Shown: positions 1 through 5,320 of the stretch, piece by piece
Layout: the number at the start of each line of letters is the position of its first letter
Position numbering within the stretch: position 1 is the stretch's first letter
Origin: an uncultured Bacillota bacterium
GTDB taxonomy: Bacteria > Bacillota_I > Bacilli_A > RF39 > UBA660
Direction: 5' to 3'
Assembly: GCA_947179265.1 (NCBI GenBank)
Contig: CAMXBB010000044.1
Coordinates: 1-8,695, forward strand
DNA: 8,695 nucleotides
Translations under genes and position numbers: made by a program
Notes under the pieces: model-generated
The model's input: only the letters and a program-made list of their open reading frames with translations
What the model was told of the DNA's origin: nothing
The model's database searches: none

Positions 1-1
1 A

Positions 2-106
2 TTTGAATATAATATAATAGAAAATACAGGTCATACATATCAAGGAGCAGAAGCTACAATTGCTAACTTAATATACGACTGGATTCAAAAGGTAATAAAG
101 AGGTAA
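2..106 (+). CDS. C-terminal end of a probable alpha/beta hydrolase (5'-truncated by the window edge)
   Basis: An open frame enters from the left edge and ends at TAA 104-106; the other two forward frames hit stops within the first 20 bases. The 34 visible residues end in ENTGHTYQGAEATIANLI followed by YDWIQKVIKR. A Gly-His pair followed by an amphipathic last helix with an Asp-Trp is how many alpha/beta-fold hydrolases of the dienelactone hydrolase/serine aminopeptidase type finish, the His being the last member of the Ser-Asp-His triad. That assignment is inference from a short tail; the nucleophile elbow lies outside the window. The next gene starts only 6 bases after the stop, with its ribosome binding site inside this gene's last codons, so the two are probably co-transcribed. 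Confidence 0.5.
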   Translation, partial: FEYNIIENTGHTYQGAEATIANLIYDWIQKVIKR

Positions 107-112
107 ATCAAA

Positions 113-643
113 ATGAATAATCTACAAAATTCTTATAAAATAATCTTACAATCTGATAATATTAATTTTATTGAGCTTAATCCTGATCTAATAAATGATT
201 ATCTAGAAATGGTTAATGATGTTAGTATTCAAAAAAGTATTTCTACGAAAAGAAAAATCTATACTTATGAAGATGAAATGAATTGGGTAAAAAGAAAACT
301 GGAAGAAAAAGCTTTAGTATTTTCAATGATTGAAAAGAGTACAAATAGATTTATTGGTAATTTTGAATTTATGGATGTAACAGATACTAGTGCTGAAATA
401 GGGATTGTTATAAGACCTCAATATCAAAATAAAGGATATGGAATGGAAGCTTTAAAAACTATGATTGATTATGCATTTAGTAGATTAAAATTGCAAGAGA
501 TTATTTTGGTGGTATTCTCTAACAATAAGCGTGCAATTCATTGTTATAAAAAGTTAGGATTTAAAGAATACAAAGTTGATGAAAATGTATGTGTTATAGA
601 TACTGAATCAGTGGATGATATCTATATGATTTTGAAAAGATAG
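113..643 (+). CDS. GNAT-family N-acetyltransferase, RimJ/RimL-like
   Basis: A 176-residue protein with the full length of a single-domain GNAT enzyme, which transfers an acetyl group from acetyl-CoA to an amine. Motif A is seen at residues 96-112: the strand IGIVIRPQ followed by the acetyl-CoA pyrophosphate-binding loop QNKGYGM (Q-x-x-G-x-G, residues 105-110) and the start of a helix. Motif B follows at 136-152, with SNNKRAIHCYKKLGF containing the usual Asn, Ala, Tyr and Gly-Phe positions. The N-terminal half, with strands around 69-88, resembles the RimJ/RimL/Acetyltransf_3 subgroup, but the substrate (ribosomal protein, antibiotic, small amine) cannot be told. An AGAGG sequence at 99-103 sits 9 bases before the ATG. 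The gene lies 16 bases upstream of the S51 peptidase gene in the same apparent operon. The family call is firm; the specific function is unknown. Confidence 0.9.
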   Translation: MNNLQNSYKIILQSDNINFIELNPDLINDYLEMVNDVSIQKSISTKRKIYTYEDEMNWVKRKLEEKALVFSMIEKSTNRFIGNFEFMDVTDTSAEIGIVIRPQYQNKGYGMEALKTMIDYAFSRLKLQEIILVVFSNNKRAIHCYKKLGFKEYKVDENVCVIDTESVDDIYMILKR

Positions 644-659
644 ATTAAGGAGTGATATT

Positions 660-1415
660 ATGTCAGTAAATTATTTTTGTAGTGGCTTTGATGCAGAGAA
701 TGCCTTTTGGCCAGAATTAGCAGAACGTTTTAAGAGTGAGATGAAGGATACTAAGAGTATTGTTTATATACCCGGAAGTCTAAATAAGATTGAGAAAGCA
801 AGAGATAAGTATGTTCCGAGTTTTACTGAACATTTTAAAAGGGTAGGTATCGAATTTGAAAATGTATCATTGCTTACTCCTGATACTGATCATGAAGAAG
901 CTAAAAGGTTAGTTGATAATGCTAGCTTTATCATGCTTATGGGTGGTGATCCTTATGCACAAAAAGATTTATGTGAAAAACTTGGTATATTAGATAATCT
1001 AAGAAGATATAATGGAGTAATGTTAGGCTTTAGTGCTGGTGCAATGATAATGTCTAAATATATTATAATTACACCTTGTAGTGAAGAATATCCAGAATTT
1101 CATATTGAACCAGGGTTAGATCTTGCAGGCATTTCAATTTATCCTCATAACAATTTTGAAGGTGATGAATATCCTCCAATAGTTGAAGTAGGAGATGAAA
1201 CTTATAATAGAGATGATTTCTTTACTGTAGCAAATGAGTATGGAGAATTTTATTTATTACAAGATAATTTGAATTCTGAAGGATTAACTGATGTAAGTTT
1301 GATAAGAGCATATAATGGAGAAATAGAATTTTTAACTTACAATAATGGTAAAATATTTAAAGCAACTTCAAATGGAATTGAATTGTTGAAAAGTAATAAG
1401 TTATACACAAAATAA
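660..1415 (+). CDS. Peptidase S51 / dipeptidase E-like protein (class I glutamine amidotransferase-like fold)
   Basis: A 251-residue protein of about the length of the peptidase E family, cytoplasmic serine peptidases that release N-terminal Asp from dipeptides; cyanophycinases belong to the same clan. The nucleophile elbow is GFSAGAM at 123-129 with Ser125, preceded by the family's MLMGGDPYAQ strand-loop at 92-101. The probable catalytic His163 lies in IYPHNNF. Peptidase E uses an acidic third residue about 15 residues after the Ser; here the equivalent ungapped position is Cys140, with Glu142 and Glu143 next to it, so the third residue is uncertain and so is activity on Asp-dipeptides. There is no signal peptide. 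AAGGAG at 647-652 is 7 bases from the ATG and supports this start. The gene sits between the GNAT gene and a DUF2314-type gene with short gaps. The family is confident, the substrate is not known. Confidence 0.85.
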   Translation: MSVNYFCSGFDAENAFWPELAERFKSEMKDTKSIVYIPGSLNKIEKARDKYVPSFTEHFKRVGIEFENVSLLTPDTDHEEAKRLVDNASFIMLMGGDPYAQKDLCEKLGILDNLRRYNGVMLGFSAGAMIMSKYIIITPCSEEYPEFHIEPGLDLAGISIYPHNNFEGDEYPPIVEVGDETYNRDDFFTVANEYGEFYLLQDNLNSEGLTDVSLIRAYNGEIEFLTYNNGKIFKATSNGIELLKSNKLYTK

Positions 1416-1453
1416 TTAAATTATGATAATTTATAAAATAAAGGAGTAATAAA

Positions 1454-2722
1454 ATGTTTGGATTTAAGAAAAAGTTAACTGAATCCCCACTTGCATATTG
1501 GGAAGAAAAATCATATATGATGGTTGTACCTAAGGATATTGATGATGATATATTAAAAAATGGTGCAAAGAGATTAGAGAAAAGCAAAGAGATAATTGTT
1601 AATAAAACTAATTTTGGTATCAATGGTACAATTGAAATGGATATTACTTATGAAGATGAAGATTATAGTATTGGATTCTTTTTAGGAGAAATCAATGTTC
1701 CCGATTATTATTTACATCGTAATATGTTCTTTACTGAAGAAGAAAAGGAAGAATTATTAGCAGCTAGAAAAGCTATAACAATATTTATGAAGTTTAGGGA
1801 CGATGCTAAGAAGTCATACCATTTACAACTTAAACTAGCAACTACTTTAGTCCCTGATCTTATCGGAATATTAGATGAAAGTGCCGAGAAGATGCTTCCT
1901 AAGAAATGGGTTAGTATGGCAGCGTCATCTAAAGTATTACCAAGTTCAAAAGATTTATTCTGTGTACAAGCAGTACAAGGTGATGATCAAAAAGTATGGT
2001 TGCATACTCATGGGTTATGTCGATGCGGAATTACAGAATTGGAGATATTAGATTCTGATCAAGAACATTATCAACAACATTATAATTTGCTTAATACATA
2101 TGCAATGTATTTAATTGATAAAAAAGATAAAGTAGATTCAATTAGAGATAGTGTATACATTGGGAGATTAATAAATGGTTATCCAGTAGTAGTAACTTGT
2201 AGATCGTGGGTTGATGGTTTAGGAGAATATAAAAAACTAAATCTTGGTAATGCTAAGGATCGTGAAAATGGTCATAATAGTAAAACAAGTATTTTATTTC
2301 TTTATCAAAGTGAAGAGGATGAGAACAATCAAGTATTAAGTAAGGTTTCTGTTTATGATAAATTGTGGGGAGATAATCCATTATTCTTTTTTAGTGATGA
2401 AGAAACTATTCGTATGAGTGATCTTGCTAGAGAAAGATTTGATTATGTTAAAGAAGGATTTAAGGATAAAGAAAATGAAATACTTATAAAAGTAGCTTTA
2501 CCTTTAAAGGAAGAAGGAAACTTTGAACACATCTGGTTTGAATTATTAGAGATAAAGGGTAAGAAATTTAAAGGGAAACTCACTCAAGAACCATATGATG
2601 TTCCTGATATGCATACAGGAGATGAAGCATGGTATACAATAGATGATATTACTGATTGGATTATCTATACTCCAACAGTTGCTGTAAGTCCAGGCAATGC
2701 TTATCTTTTAGATAACGAGTAG
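1454..2722 (+). CDS. DUF4026/DUF2314-like protein of unknown function
   Basis: A 422-residue, acidic, apparently cytosolic protein with no signal peptide or membrane segment. The N-terminal and middle part (about 1-330) resembles DUF4026 proteins. It contains a His/Cys cluster, WLHTHGLCRCG at 182-192 (His184, His186, Cys189, Cys191), that could bind a metal; this is inference. The last 80 residues look like a DUF2314 domain: EHIWFELLEI at 359-368, KGKLTQEPYDVP with the short Gly-Lys-Leu turn, then HTGDEAWYTIDDITDWIIY at 387-405, matching the family pattern of an aromatic strand, Gly-Asp and an Asp-Trp near the end. These family names come from memory of conserved patterns and were not searched. 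AAGGAG at 1441-1446 is 7 bases from the ATG. The lipoprotein gene starts 4 bases after its stop, so the pair is probably translationally coupled. No biochemical function is known to me. Confidence 0.75.
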   Translation: MFGFKKKLTESPLAYWEEKSYMMVVPKDIDDDILKNGAKRLEKSKEIIVNKTNFGINGTIEMDITYEDEDYSIGFFLGEINVPDYYLHRNMFFTEEEKEELLAARKAITIFMKFRDDAKKSYHLQLKLATTLVPDLIGILDESAEKMLPKKWVSMAASSKVLPSSKDLFCVQAVQGDDQKVWLHTHGLCRCGITELEILDSDQEHYQQHYNLLNTYAMYLIDKKDKVDSIRDSVYIGRLINGYPVVVTCRSWVDGLGEYKKLNLGNAKDRENGHNSKTSILFLYQSEEDENNQVLSKVSVYDKLWGDNPLFFFSDEETIRMSDLARERFDYVKEGFKDKENEILIKVALPLKEEGNFEHIWFELLEIKGKKFKGKLTQEPYDVPDMHTGDEAWYTIDDITDWIIYTPTVAVSPGNAYLLDNE

Positions 2723-2726
2723 CTTT

Positions 2727-3392
2727 ATGAAGAAGTTATTAGTATTACTTTTAGTAATTTCGTTATGTCTAGTGGGATGTTCTAAAGAGGAAGAAAAGAA
2801 TAGTGTTGATGAAAATCAGCAAACTAAGAGCGAAGTTAAAGAAGAAAAAACGATGTATTTAACTTTGCGACTTAATATGCGATTATTGCCTGAAAGTAGG
2901 TGGGCAATCGAAGATGCTTTAGCAGAAATCTTAGAACATGATGATATTGGAGAAGTAGCAGGTGGAGGAACTGGGCTTAATCCTGATACTGCTGAAGTCG
3001 AATATTGTGATATTGAAATCGACTTATATGATGAAAAGTATTACGATAAGTTGAAAGATATATTAAAGAATTATATAAAAATTGCCAAAGGTTCAAAATT
3101 AGAGAGTGATAAAGAAGCTATTGATGTTGGTAATCTTGAAGGGATGGCTATTCATCTTAAAAGTAAATATATAACCGAGAAAGATTATGAAGGTGATGAA
3201 AGCGGCAATTTTGTTGATAAGTTAATAGAATTAATGGGAAAACAATATTATGCTTATAGCTATTCTGAAAATGTTGATGAGTTAATTTTGTATTTTTATG
3301 GTCTTTCATATGATACTATGAGTAATTCCATAAAAGATTATATAAATAGTAATAGTATATTTAAAGAATCTAGAATTGAACAGATTGCTTGA
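2727..3392 (+). CDS. Lipoprotein carrying a conserved GGGT / LYFYG domain of unknown function
   Basis: A 221-residue protein with a clear lipoprotein signal: Lys-Lys, a hydrophobic stretch at 4-16 and the lipobox LVGC with the lipidated Cys18. A charged Glu/Lys linker follows (20-42). The exported part has a pattern I recognise from cytosolic proteins of unknown function: LRLNMRLLPESRWAIEDALA (47-66), GEVAGGGTGL (75-84), VEYCDIEIDL (91-100), and in the second half LILYFYGLSYDTM (186-198) with a RIEQIA end. No catalytic site is evident. The gene follows the DUF4026/DUF2314-like gene after 4 bases. There is no strong ribosome binding site of its own (only a weak ACGAG inside the preceding gene's end), which suggests coupled translation. 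It ends in TGA, just before a palindromic terminator. It should sit on the outer face of the cytoplasmic membrane; the role is unknown. Confidence 0.85.
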   Translation: MKKLLVLLLVISLCLVGCSKEEEKNSVDENQQTKSEVKEEKTMYLTLRLNMRLLPESRWAIEDALAEILEHDDIGEVAGGGTGLNPDTAEVEYCDIEIDLYDEKYYDKLKDILKNYIKIAKGSKLESDKEAIDVGNLEGMAIHLKSKYITEKDYEGDESGNFVDKLIELMGKQYYAYSYSENVDELILYFYGLSYDTMSNSIKDYINSNSIFKESRIEQIA

Positions 3393-3393
3393 T

Positions 3394-3417
3394 AAAAAGA
3401 CTTATAAGTCTTTTTTT
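3394..3417 (+). terminator. Palindromic terminator-like hairpin at the end of the accessory operon
   Basis: Bases 3394-3415 (AAAAAGACTTA followed by TAAGTCTTTTT) form a perfect 22-base palindrome, which folds as a 9-base-pair stem with a TATA loop. T residues continue to 3417. It starts 2 bases after the TGA of the lipoprotein gene. The stem has only two G-C pairs, so it may be leaky, but the A-tract, stem and T-tract order is that of a Rho-independent terminator. Being symmetric, it could also act on the other strand. Confidence 0.75.
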
Positions 3418-3430
3418 CATTTAGTTTATA

Positions 3431-3439
3431 TGTTATTAT
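3431..3439 (+). promoter_or_regulatory. Probable extended -10 promoter for the Thr-rich lipoprotein gene
   Basis: TGT followed by TATTAT (3434-3439) forms an extended -10 element. No good -35 is present, because the terminator's T-tract occupies that position. Transcription from here would start near 3446 and leave only about 13 bases before the ATG, just enough for the AGAGGTGAG ribosome binding site at 3447-3455. A new promoter is expected because a terminator lies immediately upstream. Confidence 0.4.
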
Positions 3440-3458
3440 TGGCATTAGAGGTGAGTTT

Positions 3459-3935
3459 ATGAAAAAATTATTTATAGTTATGATGATTACATTAATTGTA
3501 TCTGGATGTGGAAAAGTAGAAAGTAATGAACATTCAAATGATAAATCAACTACAACAACTGAGGCAAGTACAACTACTACCACAACTAGTACTACCACAA
3601 CAAAGGAGACAACAAAAAGTCCTGCTGAAAAATTGATTGGTAAATATAAAGATACAGTTTCTGATGGAAGTGTACCATCTGAAATAGAGTTCAAAAAGAA
3701 TAATAAGTTTTCAATGACTTTAAATCTTTGTGAAGGAATGACTACTATAAATGGTACTTATAAAGTTAAGGGTAGTACTATTACTTTAAATTTTAAAGCA
3801 GGTCAATTTAGTGGATTTGCAGGAGATGATTTAACTACTTTAAAATTCAAAATCGTTAATGATAAGAAGCTTAAATTTACAAGTAATACTGTTTGTTGCG
3901 GACCATATAAAAATAATACATTTAAGCGTAAATAA
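3459..3935 (+). CDS. Small lipoprotein with a Thr-rich linker and a beta-rich C-terminal domain
   Basis: A 158-residue protein. Its signal peptide has two Lys, a hydrophobic core at 4-14 and the lipobox VSGC with the lipidated Cys17. Residues 30-52 are a low-complexity Thr-rich linker (runs of four to six Thr broken by Glu, Ala, Ser and Lys), as found in surface lipoproteins where it spaces a domain away from the membrane. The C-terminal part (about 55-158) reads as a small beta-barrel-like domain: LIGKYKD, IEFKKNNKFSMTL, NGTYKVKGSTITLNF, LKFKIVNDKKLKF and a closing NTFKRK. This is the repeating strand pattern of lipocalin-like or DUF5640-like lipoproteins, an inference from pattern only. Three further Cys residues (91, 146, 147) could form a disulfide if exported. 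It is flanked by a terminator upstream and the tilS promoter downstream, so it is probably a single-gene unit. No function can be assigned. Confidence 0.85.
   Translation: MKKLFIVMMITLIVSGCGKVESNEHSNDKSTTTTEASTTTTTTSTTTTKETTKSPAEKLIGKYKDTVSDGSVPSEIEFKKNNKFSMTLNLCEGMTTINGTYKVKGSTITLNFKAGQFSGFAGDDLTTLKFKIVNDKKLKFTSNTVCCGPYKNNTFKRK
3546..3614 (+). repeat. Degenerate ACN-codon repeat encoding the Thr-rich linker
   Basis: About 23 codons, mostly ACT, ACA and ACC, encode residues 30-52 of the lipoprotein. The codons are mixed rather than a pure triplet run, so the tract encodes a selected peptide composition more than a hypermutable simple repeat. Length differences between strains are still plausible. 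Confidence 0.7.
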
Positions 3936-3939
3936 TTTC

Positions 3940-3968
3940 TTGTTATTTTCATTTTGTTAGGTTATACT
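3940..3968 (+). promoter_or_regulatory. Sigma-70/SigA-type promoter for tilS–ftsH
   Basis: TTGTTA (3940-3945) and TATACT (3963-3968) are separated by exactly 17 bases, each with four or five of six consensus positions. Transcription would begin around 3973-3976, giving a leader of only about 17 bases that contains the GAGGG ribosome binding site (3981-3985) before the ATG at 3992. The position in the gap after the lipoprotein gene fits a promoter for the tilS–ftsH pair. Confidence 0.65.
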
Positions 3969-3991
3969 ATAGGGTGATTTGAGGGATACGT

Positions 3992-5320
3992 ATGGCTGAG
4001 GTCTTAGCTTTAATAAAATCTTTGGGTATTCTAGAATGTGAAAGAATAGTTGTTGCATGTTCTGGAGGTCCAGATAGCATGTATTTATTACATATGCTTA
4101 AAAGCTTGGGACATAATGTTGTATGTGCTCATGTCAATCATAAATATCGTAGTGAAAGTGATGATGAGTATATCTTTGTTAAAGAATATTGCAAATCTTT
4201 AGATATAATCTTTGAAGGTATTGAGCTTGATGGGTATCAGGCAGGTAATTTTGAATTATATGCTAGAAATTTCAGATATTCGTTTTTTGAAAAAATAATA
4301 AAGAAATATCATGCTAGGTATTTATTTACTGCACATCATGGTGATGACTTAATAGAAACAGTACTCATGCGTATAACAAGAGGTTCATCTCTTAAAGGAT
4401 ATTCAGGTTTTTCTAGTATAACTAAAAGAGATGAGTACATTATTGTAAGACCTTTAGTATATTTAACTAAGGATGATATATTGGAATATAATAAAGATAA
4501 TAAAATTCCTTATGTTAATGATTATACGAATGATTTAGATGATTACACTAGAAATAGGTTTAGGCATAAGGTATTACCTTTCTTAAAAGAGGAGGATCCA
4601 CTCGCTCATTTAAGATTCTTAAAGTTTAGTAATGACTTAAAAGAAGCAAATCATTATATTGAAAGAATAGTAAATGATTTTTTAGATAAGAACTATATTA
4701 ATGATATTTTAAGCTTAGAAAACTTTAAAAGTTTAGATGAATATCTTCAAAAACAAGTTATTAATCAGATATTTGTTAGACTTTATCCAGATAACTTGTA
4801 TTTGGTAAATGGTAACCATATCGAAGAAGTTTTAAAGATAACGTATTCCAATAGACCTAATATCACTTTGAATTTTCCAGATAATATATCTTTTGTCAAA
4901 GAGTATGATAAGATAATTATTAAAAAAGAAAGAGAACATTTAACTAGTTATGATTATGAATTTAATCATTCTGTTATGACTCCATTAGGTAAAATTGAAG
5001 AAATAGATGAGATAGATGATAATAGTAATTATGTGATTAGATTAAATAGTAAGGATTTAAAATTACCTCTTAGGGTAAGAACTAGAAAAGATAATGATAA
5101 GATTCAAGTAAAAAACATGACTGGACATAAAAAAGTTAATGATATTTTTATCGATTCAAAGATTCCTAAGAGTATGAGAGATAAATATCCATTAGTATGT
5201 GATAGCAATGACATTATTATTTGGATTCCAGGCTTAAAGAAAAGCAATTTTGATATTCCAAACAGTAATGTTTATGATATAATATTAAAGTATGAAAAAG
5301 GAGAGAAGATTGATGAATAG
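3992..5320 (+). CDS. tilS: tRNA(Ile)-lysidine synthase TilS
   Basis: TilS attaches lysine to C34 of the CAU-anticodon tRNA-Ile2 using ATP, so that the tRNA is charged with Ile and reads AUA. The protein is 442 residues, normal for the family. The PP-loop ATP-binding motif SGGPDSM lies at 24-30 in VACSGGPDSMYLLHML, followed by CAHVNHKYR (45-53), then TAHHGDDLIETVLMRITRG (113-131) and GYSGF, all hallmark TilS sequences. The NRFRHKVLPFL segment (188-198) is the conserved region before the tRNA-binding middle domain. The C-terminal domain is present with LPLRVRTRKDNDKI, HKKVNDIFIDSKIP and IIIWIPGLKKS. AUA codons are frequent throughout this window, so the gene should be essential here. It has its own promoter and overlaps ftsH by 8 bases. 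In Bacillus-like genomes hpt lies between the two; it is missing here. Confidence 0.97.
   Translation: MAEVLALIKSLGILECERIVVACSGGPDSMYLLHMLKSLGHNVVCAHVNHKYRSESDDEYIFVKEYCKSLDIIFEGIELDGYQAGNFELYARNFRYSFFEKIIKKYHARYLFTAHHGDDLIETVLMRITRGSSLKGYSGFSSITKRDEYIIVRPLVYLTKDDILEYNKDNKIPYVNDYTNDLDDYTRNRFRHKVLPFLKEEDPLAHLRFLKFSNDLKEANHYIERIVNDFLDKNYINDILSLENFKSLDEYLQKQVINQIFVRLYPDNLYLVNGNHIEEVLKITYSNRPNITLNFPDNISFVKEYDKIIIKKEREHLTSYDYEFNHSVMTPLGKIEEIDEIDDNSNYVIRLNSKDLKLPLRVRTRKDNDKIQVKNMTGHKKVNDIFIDSKIPKSMRDKYPLVCDSNDIIIWIPGLKKSNFDIPNSNVYDIILKYEKGEKIDE
5297..5303 (+). promoter_or_regulatory. Ribosome binding site that decides the ftsH start
   Basis: AAAGGAG lies inside the end of tilS, 9 bases before the ATG at 5313. 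An upstream in-frame ATG at 5292 would add only seven residues (MKKERRL) and has no ribosome binding site of its own at a useful distance. It also overlaps this signal, so 5313 is the better start. Confidence 0.85.

Noticed and set aside
1386..1430. Possible promoter before the DUF4026-like gene (TTGAAA and GATAAT-like boxes)
   Set aside because: No pair of boxes has acceptable spacing, and the short gaps fit co-transcription from upstream.
1357..1623. Minus-strand reading frame of 88 codons
   Set aside because: It lies across the end of the S51 gene and the start of the DUF4026-like gene, has no ribosome binding site and gives a hydrophobic, AT-driven peptide; a shadow of the + strand genes.
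3338..3694. Minus-strand reading frame of 118 codons with a Val-rich stretch
   Set aside because: The Val run is the reverse reading of the Thr-rich ACN repeat, and the frame crosses the terminator and promoter between the two lipoprotein genes.
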